NCBI RefSeq assembly: GCF_016861975.1
Contig: NZ_BOMB01000023.1
Coordinates: 186,001-250,000 of the forward strand
Reading direction: 5' to 3'
DNA: 64,000 nucleotides
Origin: Actinocatenispora rupis
GTDB lineage: Bacteria > Actinomycetota > Actinomycetes > Mycobacteriales > Micromonosporaceae
This document shows, piece after piece, positions 43,155 through 52,416 of the stretch (the stretch's first letter is position 1; each line of letters begins with the position of its first letter). The notes beneath the pieces were generated by a model. It was not told the DNA's origin and searched no databases. It saw only the letters and a program-made list of their open reading frames with translations. Made by a program: the position numbers and the translations under genes.

Positions 43155-44870
43155 ATGTTCACGGCGCGGGTGATCGTGGCGTCCAGCCGGGCGTCCGCCG
43201 GGGTGTACGAGGACACCAGCGGGCCGGTCCTGGTCGACGGGCTGCGCGCGATGGGCGCCACGGTGGGCGATCCGGTCGTCGTCGCGGACGGCGAGCCGGT
43301 CGAGGACGCGCTCCGCCGGGCCGTCGCCGAGCACGTCGACGTGGTCGTCACCAGCGGCGGCACCGGGGTCTCCGCGACGGACCGTACGCCGGAGATGACG
43401 GCCCGGGTGGTGGACTACCAGGTGCCCGGGATCGCCGAGAGCGTACGGAGTTTCGGCGCGGCGAAGGTGCCCACCGCGGTGCTGTCCCGCGGGATCGCCG
43501 GGGTCGCCGGTGGCACGCTGGTGGTCAACCTGGCCGGGTCGCGCGGCGCCGCGAAGGACGGCATCGCCGTACTGGCCGGCATTCTGCCGCACACGGTCGA
43601 CCAGCTGCGCGGCCACGACCACGGTCCCGCGCCGACGGAAACCGTTGCGGTACAAGAGGTTCCGCGCGGTCCGCTGACTCGCCCGGACTGGCACACCGCG
43701 CGGGTCGCCGCGCATGCCGCCGGTGCCAACGCGCCCGAGCCGGTCACCCTGCCACTGTCCGATGTGGACGGTTGCACGCTGGCCGAGCCGCTGCGCACGC
43801 GGACCGCGCTGCCCGCGTTCGTCACCGCCAGCGTCGACGGGTACGCGGTGCGCGGCCCCGGCCCCTGGCGCCTCGCCGGTCGCGTACTCGCAGGTCAGGT
43901 GCCGGTTGCGAGCCAGCCCGGCACCGCGGTCGAGATCGCCACCGGCGCCGTGGTGCCGCCCGGCGCGGAGCAGATCGTCCGCGTCGAGGACGCCACCCGC
44001 GGCCCCGACGGTACGGTCGACGGCCGCCCGCGCCGCGACACGCCGGAGTGGCGTACGCCCGGCGAGGAGGCCGCCGAGGGCGAGGAACTGCTGCCCGCCG
44101 GCACCCCCGTCACCCCGGGCGTCGTCGGCATCGCCGCCCAGTGCGGCCACGACACCCTTCTCGTACGCCGGCCGCCGCGCGCCACCGTCCTCGTCTTCGG
44201 CGACGAGCTGGTCACCTCGGGCGTGCCCGGCCGCGGCCACGTACGCGACTCGCTCGGCCCGCAGCTCCCCGGCTGGTTGCGCCGGATCGGCGCGGTACCA
44301 ACGGTTCCGGCCCCGCTGGAGCCGGTTGCCGACACCCTCGCCGCGCACGTCGACGCGATCGCCACCGCCGCCGGCACCGCCGAAATCGTCTGTACCACCG
44401 GCGGCACGATGCGCGGCCCCGTCGACCACCTGCACGCCGCCCTGTCCGAACTCGGCGCGGAGTACGTGGTGAACACGGTCGCCGTCCGCCCCGGCTTCCC
44501 CGTACTCCTGGCCCGGCTGCCCGGCGGCCGCTTCGTCGCCGGCCTGCCCGGCAACCCGCAGTCCGCGGTGATCGGCCTGTTGACCGTGGTGTGGCCGCTG
44601 GTCGCCGGGCTGACCGGCCGCCCGCTCCCCCGACTCCACCGGGTACGCACCGGCGCACCGGTCCCCGGCCGCGGCGACGACACCCATCTCGCGCTCGCCC
44701 GCATCGAACTCGACGGCCTGGCGTATCCGTTGCCGCACAACGGTTCCGCCATGCTGCGCGGGCTGGCGCGCGCCGACGGTTTCCTCGTCGTACCGCCGGG
44801 GTCGGAGGCGCGGGCCGGGGATTCCCTTGAGCTGCTTGCGTTTCCGCTGCATCCGGGAGAGCGGCCGTGA
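43155..44870 (+). CDS. MoaB/Mog-MoeA fusion protein (molybdopterin adenylation and Mo insertion)
   Basis: A 571-residue fusion. Residues 1 to about 155 form a MoaB/MogA domain (VTSGGTGVSATDRTPEM; later VNLAGSRGAAKDGI). After a short linker, residues about 180-571 are MoeA (FVTASVDGYAV, IATGAVVPPGAEQIVRVEDA, TTGGTMRGPVDHL, GLPGNPQSAV). The two steps, adenylation of molybdopterin and molybdate insertion, are thus joined in one chain, as in eukaryotic gephyrin/Cnx1. ATG 43155 follows AGGGGG. The stop overlaps the moaE start by 4 bp. Confidence 0.93.
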   Translation: MFTARVIVASSRASAGVYEDTSGPVLVDGLRAMGATVGDPVVVADGEPVEDALRRAVAEHVDVVVTSGGTGVSATDRTPEMTARVVDYQVPGIAESVRSFGAAKVPTAVLSRGIAGVAGGTLVVNLAGSRGAAKDGIAVLAGILPHTVDQLRGHDHGPAPTETVAVQEVPRGPLTRPDWHTARVAAHAAGANAPEPVTLPLSDVDGCTLAEPLRTRTALPAFVTASVDGYAVRGPGPWRLAGRVLAGQVPVASQPGTAVEIATGAVVPPGAEQIVRVEDATRGPDGTVDGRPRRDTPEWRTPGEEAAEGEELLPAGTPVTPGVVGIAAQCGHDTLLVRRPPRATVLVFGDELVTSGVPGRGHVRDSLGPQLPGWLRRIGAVPTVPAPLEPVADTLAAHVDAIATAAGTAEIVCTTGGTMRGPVDHLHAALSELGAEYVVNTVAVRPGFPVLLARLPGGRFVAGLPGNPQSAVIGLLTVVWPLVAGLTGRPLPRLHRVRTGAPVPGRGDDTHLALARIELDGLAYPLPHNGSAMLRGLARADGFLVVPPGSEARAGDSLELLAFPLHPGERP

Positions 44871-45295
44871 CCGGCGTCGTGGTCCGGGCCGAGGTCACCG
44901 ACCGCCCGCTCGTGGCCGGCGAGTACGAGGCGGCCGTCGCGCACCGGTCCGCCGGCGCCGTCGTCTCCTTCGCCGGTGTGGTACGCGATCACGACGGTGG
45001 CCGCACCGTGCGGACCCTCACGTACGAGGGGCATCCGAGCGCCCCCGACGTACTCGCGAAGGTGGCCGCCGACGCCGTCGCCGACGACAAGCACCTGTAC
45101 GCGGTGGCGCTCGGTCACCGCATCGGCGCGCTCGCCATCGGTGACGCCGCGCTCGTGGTGGCGGTGTCGTGCGCGCACCGGGGCGCCGCGTTCGACGCGT
45201 GCCGCCGCCTGGTGGACGAGGTCAAGGCGCGGCTGCCGATCTGGAAACACCAGGTGTTCGCCGACGGTACCGAGGAATGGGTCAACTGCCCGTGA
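44867..45295 (+). CDS. moaE: Molybdopterin synthase catalytic subunit
   Basis: A 142-residue protein that, with MoaD, adds dithiolene sulfurs to cPMP. Signature segments are GAVVSFAGVVRDHDGGRTV, ALGHRIGALAIGDAALVVAV, the CAHR motif, and the catalytic Lys region PIWKHQVF with the C-terminal EEWVNCP. The GTG start overlaps the previous stop (GTGA). Its partner moaD lies 5.3 kb downstream beside moaA. Confidence 0.96.
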   Translation: MTGVVVRAEVTDRPLVAGEYEAAVAHRSAGAVVSFAGVVRDHDGGRTVRTLTYEGHPSAPDVLAKVAADAVADDKHLYAVALGHRIGALAIGDAALVVAVSCAHRGAAFDACRRLVDEVKARLPIWKHQVFADGTEEWVNCP

Positions 45296-45728
45296 TTCAT
45301 TCCACTGTGCACTGTCCAACTCGGACGGTGGGTGGGATGAACGCGACCGTCGGCGCCGGGTACGCTACCGACTGGTACGGCGCTGTTTCGTTTAGCCTTG
45401 CTAGTGCCATAACGATGCGGCATCGCTTTATCGCACGAGTACGTCATTATCAGTCGGAAATCTGACACTCGGCGTTCCGTTCCCTCCAAAGTGTCATTGT
45501 GTTACCTCTCGCGCCGTCGGCTGCCCTATGGTGGCGCTGGTCGGCACGACGTACGATGCCGCATGTCGCCCGGGTCTTCCGGGTGTCGACGGAACAATGC
45601 ACATGGTTCGGTGTTGGAAGAGTGTCCGGGCGACGGTGTACCGGATTCCCGCGGTTCCGGGGGCGGAGCTGCACCGGCACCATCACCCGGTCCGACCGAC
45701 GATCGGGATGCATGTGGGGGGAGCGCAG
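45296..45728. other. 433-bp gap between moaE and a small gene
   Basis: No coding signal on either strand. It contains an AT-richer stretch (about 45385-45510) with the short palindrome CGATGCGGCATCG at about 45414, likely promoter material for the small gene at 45729. Nothing else recognised. Confidence 0.45.
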
Positions 45729-46040
45729 ATGAGCATCGTGGCGACGCAGGCTGCCGGTGGCGCGGTGGCCAATGCCGTATCGGACGAGACTCCGCTGATC
45801 ACCAGCGGCCTGATGGACGCGTACCGGAAGTGGTGGCAGTCGGTCCAGAAGGTGCACACCATGCTGGAGGTCGGCATCGCGCCGACCGACGAGGTCACCC
45901 AGACCATGGACGGCGAGCGTCGGGCCCGTCAGGACTACGCGGCGATGCTGCGCAGCGCCAACCGTCCGGTCGCCGACTACCTCGACGAGGACAAGGCGTT
46001 CCCGCCGCTGTGGCCGACCCCGGAACCCCCGGTCAGCTGA
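45729..46040 (+). CDS. Small hypothetical protein
   Basis: A 103-residue, mostly helical protein of unrecognised family. It begins MSIVATQAAGGAVANAVSDE; the middle has an amphipathic YRKWWQSVQKVHTMLEVG segment with two adjacent Trp, then an acidic/basic helix (DGERRARQDYAAMLRSANR) and a Pro-rich tail. The ATG at 45729 has GGGGGGA about 7 nt upstream; longer frames lack coding bias. No signal peptide or membrane helix. Convergent with the NUDIX gene. Confidence 0.6.
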   Translation: MSIVATQAAGGAVANAVSDETPLITSGLMDAYRKWWQSVQKVHTMLEVGIAPTDEVTQTMDGERRARQDYAAMLRSANRPVADYLDEDKAFPPLWPTPEPPVS

Positions 46041-46083
46041 CCTTCGACACTCTTCTCGACCGCGGCCCGAACCGGCGTCGCGG

Positions 46084-46533
46084 TCACTCTGTCGTACCGG
46101 CGAGTGCCTGGTACTCGGCGGATTCGAGGAACGGCAGCAGGACCAGGGCGGCGACGTCGGTGAGGTCCAGCTCCGCCACCTTGTCGGCGGCCACGAACTC
46201 CAGCGCCTGACCCTCGCCGAGGGTCACGTCCTGCTGGGTGGCCGGCACCGCGGTGGCGAACGCGTACCACTCGATGAGGCGCTCGCCGTGGATGCGGTCG
46301 GGACTCGTGCCGTGCCAGAGCTGCCGCATGGGGCCGGTGGCGACCAGGCCGGTCTCCTCGGTCAGTTCCCGGCGCGCCGCCTGGTCGGGTGTCTCACCGG
46401 GCTCGATGTGGCCGCCCGGCGGGGACCAGCGGTTCGGGTCGGCGCGGGCGTCGGCGTCGCGGAGCTGCATCAGCAGCGCGCCGCCACGGCCGACGACCAC
46501 CACCAGCGCGATCCGGTGCCCGATTGTCGCCAT
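46084..46533 (-). CDS. NUDIX hydrolase
   Basis: A 149-residue pyrophosphohydrolase. The Nudix box reads [16 protein letters not shown] then ELTEETGL, with all conserved Gly, Glu and Arg residues. The N-terminus ([20 protein letters not shown]) forms the first strands. It cleaves a nucleoside-diphosphate-linked substrate that cannot be named from sequence. ATG 46533 is chosen as the start just before the domain. A 7-bp imperfectly positioned dyad (GACCGCG/CGCGGTC, 46058-46085) overlaps the stop and may aid termination. Confidence 0.92.
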   Translation of the reverse strand: MATIGHRIALVVVVGRGGALLMQLRDADARADPNRWSPPGGHIEPGETPDQAARRELTEETGLVATGPMRQLWHGTSPDRIHGERLIEWYAFATAVPATQQDVTLGEGQALEFVAADKVAELDLTDVAALVLLPFLESAEYQALAGTTE

Positions 46534-46588
46534 GCCCGCGAAGCGTAGTCGAAACACTGCGCCTTGCCGAGAGTCGCGGCCGATGCGG

Positions 46589-47110
46589 TCAGTGTCCGGT
46601 CAGCTTGCGGGTCGCGTCGCGGCGCGCCTCGCCGACCTTCTTCGCCGCGCGTTCGGTGGCGCGGGAGGCGCGCCAGCTCAGCCCGGGCCGGCCCTGCGTG
46701 TCGACCGCGGACAGCAGCAGCCCGCCGATCAGGCTCAGGTTCTTCAGGAAGTGGTTGCGCTGGTTGGCGCGCTGCGCCGGATCCTCCACCCGCCAGAACG
46801 GATGGCCGACCACCGTCGTCGGTACGAGGGTGGCGGCCAGCGCCAGTGATGCGAGCCGGGGCAGCCGACCCGTCGCGAGCAGTACGCCGCCGGCGAGTTG
46901 TACGGCGGCGTTGGCTCGTACGACGGCGACGGGGCCGGTCGGCAGCCACGGCGCGGCGTGCTCGGTGGCGACGGTGAGTCGGTCGCTCACGTCGGTCACC
47001 GCCTTCGCGGCGTGCTCCGGGTGCAGCAGCGTGTGCGCGGCGCCCGTGATGAAGACCGACGAGAGCATGGCGTGCGCGAGTGTGCGTACCGGCTTCATAA
47101 CTGTGTTCAT
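46589..47110 (-). CDS. DoxX family membrane protein
   Basis: A 173-residue protein with four hydrophobic helices and the DoxX pattern [20 protein letters not shown] near the start and NFLKNL-like [16 protein letters not shown] later. The C-terminal 25 residues are basic. DoxX proteins have been linked to redox homeostasis and terminal oxidases, without a settled activity. ATG 47110 is used; a second ATG at 47098 is an alternative. Confidence 0.88.
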   Translation of the reverse strand: MNTVMKPVRTLAHAMLSSVFITGAAHTLLHPEHAAKAVTDVSDRLTVATEHAAPWLPTGPVAVVRANAAVQLAGGVLLATGRLPRLASLALAATLVPTTVVGHPFWRVEDPAQRANQRNHFLKNLSLIGGLLLSAVDTQGRPGLSWRASRATERAAKKVGEARRDATRKLTGH

Positions 47111-47217
47111 ACCCGCATGGGTGCAGGTCGATTCGCACAATGCGGAAGACGAGTGAGGCTCGTCGCACCGATTCGGGACTGACTCTTGTCGTACCGGGCC
47201 GCTACCGTAAGTGGACC

Positions 47218-47979
47218 ATGTCGCTGTTTTCGTCCTGGCTTGTCCGCCGTTACCGGGTCGTTGCGGTCTCCTGTGCGGTCGGCGCCTTCGCTTTCGGGTC
47301 GCTCGCCGGCCGTACGAAGGGGCCGTGGTTCTGGGTGGTGCTCGCCCTGGCCGCCGTGTTCACCGCCGCCTCGGTCGGCCTGCCCATGTTCGCCGAGCGG
47401 ACCGCGTCCGGCCGGGCCGCCGACGCGCGCCAGGTGGCGGAGCGGTCCAAGCAACAGATGCGGCTCGTCGTCGGCCGCGTGCTCACGCCGCTGGCGTACC
47501 TGCTGGGGGAGATCTCGGACGCGCGGACCCGCACCGGTGAGCTGGACCGGTTGCAGGGGCAGGCGCTGTCGGTCGTGCTGTCCGCGGCGACCGAGCTGGT
47601 CGACGCCGACGGGGTGCGGGCCTGCTTCTTCCGCGCGATCGGCGGCCGGCTGCGCCGCCTGGAGCTCGTCGGCTACTACGGGCGCGCCGAGCCCGGCACG
47701 ATCGAGTTCGTCGCGGGGACGCCGCTCGGCGACGAGGCGTTCCGGCTGATGGACGAGGACCGCGACGGGTTCTACCCGGACCTGCTGGTCGACGCGCCGC
47801 CCGGCTGGGTCACCGACGCGCACCGGCACCGTTCGCTGGCCGTCGTACCGGTGGTGACGGAGCGGGAGCAGTTCGGGATCCTGACCATCGACGCGGAGGA
47901 GTGCGGCGCGCTCCGCGAGCAGGACGTCGAGCTGGTACGGCTGCTCGGTGAGCTGCTGGCCGCCGGTCTGAACCGATGA
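47218..47979 (+). CDS. Membrane-anchored GAF-domain protein
   Basis: A 253-residue protein. Two hydrophobic helices (about residues 14-30 and 38-55) are followed by a linker helix and a GAF-like domain (about 100-250: LSVVLSAATELVDADGVRAC, then AVVPVVTEREQFGILTIDAE). GAF domains bind small ligands or sense redox state; no output domain is attached, so it may signal through partners. Divergent from the DoxX gene. Start ATG 47218 without a strong Shine-Dalgarno site. Confidence 0.75.
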   Translation: MSLFSSWLVRRYRVVAVSCAVGAFAFGSLAGRTKGPWFWVVLALAAVFTAASVGLPMFAERTASGRAADARQVAERSKQQMRLVVGRVLTPLAYLLGEISDARTRTGELDRLQGQALSVVLSAATELVDADGVRACFFRAIGGRLRRLELVGYYGRAEPGTIEFVAGTPLGDEAFRLMDEDRDGFYPDLLVDAPPGWVTDAHRHRSLAVVPVVTEREQFGILTIDAEECGALREQDVELVRLLGELLAAGLNR

Positions 47980-48167
47980 CCGGTCGTCGGGACCGGCTCA
48001 CACGATCGGACGGATTTCAAGGACGAGGTCTGACAGATCTCGGACAGTCGTATCCAGAACGGTCCATTAGTGTTCGCTGGAACCCCGTAACGAAACTCCT
48101 TGCGATGGCGACCTGTCCGACCTCATGGCAGGCTTGGAGCCGAACCGGTTCTGGATGGGGGTCCCCA

Positions 48168-48416
48168 GTGTCGAGCCAGATCGGAACGTCACGCGTGTAC
48201 GACTGGATGGACGACGGACGTCGCGAGTCGACCGACCCGAGCCCTCGGGACAGGGTCGCCAAGCTGGTGCGCGACCCGAAGGGATACTTCGCCGACGCCC
48301 GGCGGTGGGCCGGCAGCAAGGCACGTGACGACGTCCAAGAGGAGTTGTCGGAGAGGCAGGCCCGCCGTGCGGCGCGCCGCTCCCCGCTGTTGCGCATCCT
48401 GGGTTTCAGCTCGTAG
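48168..48416 (+). CDS. Small basic hypothetical protein
   Basis: An 82-residue protein of unknown family: SSQIGTSRVYDWMDDGRRES at the start, then helical charged segments (VAKLVRDPKGYFADARRWAG and EELSERQARRAARRSPLLRI). GTG 48168 is preferred because GGGGGT lies about 7 nt upstream; a longer frame from ATG 48105 is possible. No membrane or signal segment. Confidence 0.55.
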   Translation: MSSQIGTSRVYDWMDDGRRESTDPSPRDRVAKLVRDPKGYFADARRWAGSKARDDVQEELSERQARRAARRSPLLRILGFSS

Positions 48417-48539
48417 CAACGGTTTCGCGCGCCCGTCGGTACCAGGGTTCCGGCGGGCTCGTGGTGTGTCCGGGATCCGCCCGCCGGGGGTACGGCCGGG
48501 GAATGGGCGGTGTCGTCCCGCGGTGGCAGTATGTGGCGC

Positions 48540-49568
48540 ATGAGCGGCGTGCCGGAGGGCGACGGGGTCGGGGCCGAGGACGTGCTGGGCCCAGGGTACG
48601 AGGTGCGGACGATCCCGCTGCCGGACGACGACGAGGGCGAGGTCGTCGCCACCCTCGTACGGCGGGGGCCGAGTGGTGAGCGTCCCCCCACCGGCGACGC
48701 GGTGCTGTACCTGCACGGCTTCTCCGACTACTTCTTCCAGACCGAGCTGGCCGACTTCCACACCGCGCGCGGCAGCCAGTTCTTCGCGCTCGACCTGCGG
48801 AAGTACGGGCGGTCGCTGCTGCCGCACCAGACCCCGGGGTACGTCACGGACATGCGTGACTACTTCGCGGAGCTGGACGAGGCGGTGCGGATCATCCGCG
48901 AGGAGTACGGGGCGCGGCGGGTCGTACTGAACGGGCACTCCACGGGCGGGCTGATCGGCGCGATCTGGGCGCACTGGGTGCGGGACCGCGGGCTGGTCGA
49001 CGCCGTCGTACTCAACAGTCCGTGGCTGGACATGCAGGGCTCGTGGCTGGTGCGTACGCCGGGGACCGAAGCGCTGGATGTGATCGGCAAGCTCAAGCCG
49101 AACGCGGTGATCCGGGCGAACGGCACCGGCGTGTACGGCTACAGCCTGCACCGGGACCACCATGGCGAGTGGGACTTCGACCTGACGTGGAAGCCGCTCG
49201 GTGGGTTCCCGGTGCGGGCCGGCTGGTTCCGCGCGATCCGGCGGGCGCACCGCTGGATCCACTACGGGCTGGACATCCGCTGCCCGGTACTGGTGATGTG
49301 CTCGACCGGCAGCCGCTTCCCGCGCAACTGGCACGAGGACGCGCTGCAGTTCGACACGGTGTTGGAGGCGGACCAGATCGCCCGCTGGTCGCCGAAGCTG
49401 GGCCGGCAGGTGACGCTGATCCGGATCGAGCACGGCATGCACGACCTGGTGCTGTCCGCCAAACCGGTCCGCGAACGGGTGTACGCGGAGACCGCGCGCT
49501 GGCTCGACGCGTACGTGCCGGTCGAAGCGGCGCCGCGGGTCGGCGGACGAGATACGGTCGGGACGTGA
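48540..49568 (+). CDS. Alpha/beta hydrolase (lysophospholipase-like)
   Basis: A 342-residue serine hydrolase. The nucleophile elbow GHSTGG lies near residue 137, the oxyanion segment [12 protein letters not shown] near residue 57, and the late [10 protein letters not shown] provides the catalytic His. [16 protein letters not shown] is typical of monoacylglycerol-lipase-like proteins. ATG 48540 is taken; ATG 48531 is equally possible. The stop overlaps the moaA GTG start by 4 bp, so it is co-translated with moaA and moaD although no role in cofactor synthesis is known. Confidence 0.88.
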   Translation: MSGVPEGDGVGAEDVLGPGYEVRTIPLPDDDEGEVVATLVRRGPSGERPPTGDAVLYLHGFSDYFFQTELADFHTARGSQFFALDLRKYGRSLLPHQTPGYVTDMRDYFAELDEAVRIIREEYGARRVVLNGHSTGGLIGAIWAHWVRDRGLVDAVVLNSPWLDMQGSWLVRTPGTEALDVIGKLKPNAVIRANGTGVYGYSLHRDHHGEWDFDLTWKPLGGFPVRAGWFRAIRRAHRWIHYGLDIRCPVLVMCSTGSRFPRNWHEDALQFDTVLEADQIARWSPKLGRQVTLIRIEHGMHDLVLSAKPVRERVYAETARWLDAYVPVEAAPRVGGRDTVGT

Positions 49569-50575
49569 CGGTTGAGGCGCGGACGACCGGGCTGCGCGAC
49601 CGGTTCGGGCGGATGGCGACCGATCTGCGGGTGTCGCTGACCGACCGGTGCAATCTGCGCTGTGCGTACTGCATGCCGGTCGAGGGGTTGCCGTGGCTGC
49701 CGAAGGCGGAGCTGCTCACCGACGACGAGGTCGTACGGCTGGTGCGGATCGCGGTGACCGGGCTCGGCGTGACGCAGGTACGGCTCACCGGTGGTGAGCC
49801 GCTGCTGCGGCCGGGCCTGGTGGACATCGTGGCGCGGCTGGCGGAGCTGACGCCGCGCCCGCGACTGGCGATCACCACGAACGGCATCGGCCTGGCCCGG
49901 CTGGCCGCGCCGCTCGCCGCGGCCGGGCTCGACCGGGTCAACGTCTCTCTCGACACCCTCGACGAGCAGCGGTTCTTCGAGCTGGCGCACCGGCGCCGGC
50001 TGCCGGACGTACTGGCCGGGATCGAGGCGGCGGCGGGTACCGGGCTGGCACCAGTCAAGATCAACACCGTACTGCTGCGCGGGCACAACGACGACGAGGC
50101 GCCGGCGCTGCTGGACTTCGCGCTGAGCCACGGGTACGAGCTGCGGTTCATCGAGCAGATGCCGCTGGACGCGCAGCACGGCTGGCGCCGGGACACCATG
50201 GTCACCGCCGACGAGATCCTCGCCTGGCTGTCGACGCGGCACCGCCTCTCCCCCGACCCGCGGGAACGCGGCAGCGCGCCGGCGCAGACGTGGCTGGTGG
50301 ACGGCGGGCCGGCGCGCGTCGGGATCATCGCCTCGGTGACCCGGCCGTTCTGCGGGGACTGCGACCGGACCCGGCTGACCGCCGACGGGCAGGTCCGGTC
50401 CTGCCTGTTCAGCCAGGACGAGGCCGACCTGCGCGGCGCGATGCGGGCCGGGGCGGACGACGGCGAGCTGGCCGACCGGTGGCGTACCGCGATGTGGGGG
50501 AAGGCGCCGGGGCACGCGATCGACGACCCGTCGTTCCTCCAACCGTCGCGGCCGATGTCGGCGATCGGCGGCTGA
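49565..50575 (+). CDS. moaA: GTP 3',8-cyclase (radical SAM)
   Basis: A 336-residue enzyme making the first committed intermediate of molybdenum cofactor from GTP. The radical SAM cluster motif CNLRCAYC (CxxxCxxC) is near residue 29; the second iron-sulfur cluster cysteines are in [20 protein letters not shown]. The SAM-binding [12 protein letters not shown] segment is intact. The protein ends AIGG, the GG tail needed for activity in MoaA. GTG start overlapping the upstream hydrolase stop; moaD follows after 3 bp. Confidence 0.97.
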   Translation: MTVEARTTGLRDRFGRMATDLRVSLTDRCNLRCAYCMPVEGLPWLPKAELLTDDEVVRLVRIAVTGLGVTQVRLTGGEPLLRPGLVDIVARLAELTPRPRLAITTNGIGLARLAAPLAAAGLDRVNVSLDTLDEQRFFELAHRRRLPDVLAGIEAAAGTGLAPVKINTVLLRGHNDDEAPALLDFALSHGYELRFIEQMPLDAQHGWRRDTMVTADEILAWLSTRHRLSPDPRERGSAPAQTWLVDGGPARVGIIASVTRPFCGDCDRTRLTADGQVRSCLFSQDEADLRGAMRAGADDGELADRWRTAMWGKAPGHAIDDPSFLQPSRPMSAIGG

Positions 50576-50578
50576 CGC

Positions 50579-50818
50579 GTGGCCACCGTGCGGTACTTCG
50601 CGGGCGCCCGCGCCGCCTCCGGCGTCTCCAGCGAGCAGGTACCGGCGGGGACGCTGGCCGAGCTGCTCGCCGACCTCGCCGACCGGCACGGCGCACCGCT
50701 GACCCGGGTGCTGTCCGCGGCGTCGTTCCTGGTCGACGGGGTCGCCGCGCACGACCGTGCGGTACCGCTGGGTGCGGGTGCGACGGTGGACGTGCTGCCA
50801 CCGTTCGCCGGCGGGTGA
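50579..50818 (+). CDS. moaD: Molybdopterin synthase sulfur carrier subunit
   Basis: A 79-residue ubiquitin-like protein starting VATVRYFAGARAASG and ending VLPPFAGG; the terminal Gly-Gly carries the thiocarboxylate sulfur passed to cPMP by MoaE. Length and ends are typical. It follows moaA by 3 bp. The stop codon lies inside the first unit of a 50-bp tandem repeat. Confidence 0.95.
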   Translation: MATVRYFAGARAASGVSSEQVPAGTLAELLADLADRHGAPLTRVLSAASFLVDGVAAHDRAVPLGAGATVDVLPPFAGG

Positions 50819-50922
50819 CGGCGGTCCGGCGACGCACCGCGACTGGCGCCCGCGGAGGCGTCGGGTGATGGCGGTCGGGCGACGTGCCGCGGCCGGCGCC
50901 CGCGGAGGCGGTGGGTGACGAG
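50813..50922. repeat. 50-bp-period tandem repeat at the 3' end of moaD
   Basis: Units begin GGGTGAYGGCGGTC at 50813 and 50863 and partially (GGGTGACGAGGGCC) at 50913; both full units contain GGCGCCCGCGGAGGCG. The first unit overlaps the last codons of moaD. The remaining gap to 51080 contains only the promoter region of the sigma factor gene. Confidence 0.75.
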
Positions 50923-51080
50923 GGCCGGGCGCTGCGGGCGACGGATCGGTGCCGATCGGGCGATGGGTGGCGGATCGGCGGAAAAATGGCGCGACGCGTG
51001 CAGCGTCTCCCCCTGCCGGGCGTGACAAGGGGTGAGGCCGGCGGCCAGAGGACCCGGCCCGAGTCCTGAGAGGGGAGCGC

Positions 51081-51602
51081 GTGCGCGATCCGCGCGACTT
51101 CGACTCCTTCTACCTGGGCACCGCTCCGCGCGTCACCAGCCAGGTGTACGCCATGGTGGGCAACCGCGCGGACGCCGAGGACATCGTGCAGGAGGCGTAC
51201 GCGCGGGCCTGGCAGTACTGGGACAAGGTGTCCGGGTACGACAGCCCGGAGGCATGGGTACGGACGATCGCGTTCCGGATCGCGGTCAGTACGTGGCGCA
51301 AGGCGATCAACCGGTTCACGGCGCACCGGCGGCACGGGGCGCCGGAGAGCCTGCCCGGCGCCGACCCGAACTACGTGGCGATCGTCGCGGCGCTGCGGCT
51401 GATCACGCCCGAGCAGCGGCGCGCGGTGGTGCTGTTCCACCTGGTCGGGTTGTCGGTGGCGGAGATCGCCGCCGAGACCGGCGTCGCCGTCGGTACGGTC
51501 CGGGCCCGCCTCACCCGGGGCAGACAGGCCCTCGCCCCGCACCTGTCCGAGTACGCGGCGGAACTGTCCGCGCCCGAGCCGGAGGTGGCCCACCATGGCT
51601 GA
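51081..51602 (+). CDS. ECF sigma factor, SigE-like family
   Basis: A 173-residue RNA polymerase sigma factor. Region 2 is DAEDIVQEAYARAWQYWDKV with VRTIAFRIAVSTWRK, and region 4 is ITPEQRRAVVLFHLVGLSVA then EIAAETGVAVGTVRARLTRG with a good helix-turn-helix. It resembles the actinobacterial SigE group (ECF41/SigE-like) without a C-terminal sensor domain. GTG start with GAGGGGA upstream. It overlaps the next gene by 8 bp; that product may play the regulatory partner role. Confidence 0.92.
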   Translation: MRDPRDFDSFYLGTAPRVTSQVYAMVGNRADAEDIVQEAYARAWQYWDKVSGYDSPEAWVRTIAFRIAVSTWRKAINRFTAHRRHGAPESLPGADPNYVAIVAALRLITPEQRRAVVLFHLVGLSVAEIAAETGVAVGTVRARLTRGRQALAPHLSEYAAELSAPEPEVAHHG

Positions 51603-52368
51603 CCGCTTCGAGCAGGCCCTTCGCGCCGGATCCGCACGATTCGCGATGAACACCGACATCGAACGACCACACGACGTACGGGCCCGTGGCGAGCGGCGCC
51701 GGCGACGCAGGATCGCGGTCGTCGCGTCCGCCGTCGTACTCGCGGTCGCCGGGCTCGGCGGCACCGCGTACGCGACGGGCTGGGGACCGTCGTCGGCGCC
51801 GCCGGCCGGGACGACACGGTCCCCCGCGCCGTCGCACAGTCCCTCGCCCAGCCGGAGCGCGGCGCCGTCGCACCGCGCCGACGGCGGCATGAGCGAGCAG
51901 CCCGAGTCGCCGGACCCGACCGGGAGCGCGTCGTCGACCCGGCAGTGCAGCCTCGGGGACCTGCGTGACCCCACGGTGGTGGACGGCGGCGTCGGCGGGG
52001 GCCACAGCCTCAACGTCGTACGACTGGGCTACACCGGCGCGCAGCCGTGCACGCTCACCGGGTACCCGACGCTGACCTACCTCTGCGGCGGCAACGAGCA
52101 GACCGGCGAGAAGCACTGCGTACTGCCGGCACGGCGGGGCACCTGGTTCGACGGCGGCCCGAAGAAGGAGTACGGCGGGACCGTCCAACCCGGCGGCGCC
52201 GTGTACTTCGACCTCGCCACGGTGTCCGAACCGACCGCCGGAGAGAAGCAGACGTACTCCGCCGTCCGCGTCGTGATCGACCGGGACACCCAGCCGCTGA
52301 TCGATGGCGGACCGTTCGAGAGCACTGGCGGCGTCTCGGTGAGCCAGTGGTACGTGCAGGCGGGATGA
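51595..52368 (+). CDS. Membrane-anchored DUF4232 protein, sigma factor partner
   Basis: A 257-residue protein: about 40 cytoplasmic residues (ADRFEQALRAGSARFAMNTD), a basic RRRRRR stretch, one membrane helix (IAVVASAVVLAVAGLGGTAYA), a Ser/Pro linker and an extracytoplasmic DUF4232 domain (about 110-255) with paired cysteines. The layout matches single-pass anti-sigma-like proteins, and the gene overlaps the ECF sigma gene, but the short N-terminus lacks a recognisable zinc anti-sigma motif, so that role is inferred from context. Confidence 0.75.
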   Translation: MADRFEQALRAGSARFAMNTDIERPHDVRARGERRRRRRIAVVASAVVLAVAGLGGTAYATGWGPSSAPPAGTTRSPAPSHSPSPSRSAAPSHRADGGMSEQPESPDPTGSASSTRQCSLGDLRDPTVVDGGVGGGHSLNVVRLGYTGAQPCTLTGYPTLTYLCGGNEQTGEKHCVLPARRGTWFDGGPKKEYGGTVQPGGAVYFDLATVSEPTAGEKQTYSAVRVVIDRDTQPLIDGGPFESTGGVSVSQWYVQAG

Positions 52369-52416
52369 CGCGGGGCTGACCGGCCGGCAGGCATGCCGGT
52401 CGGCTAGGTTCCACGG

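Noticed and set aside
43895-45319. A 474-codon frame opposite the moaB-moeA fusion and moaE
   Set aside because: Antisense shadow of conserved cofactor genes; no recognisable domain.
45296-45728. tRNA or small RNA gene in the gap after moaE
   Set aside because: No cloverleaf, T-loop consensus or strong terminator hairpin could be found by eye.
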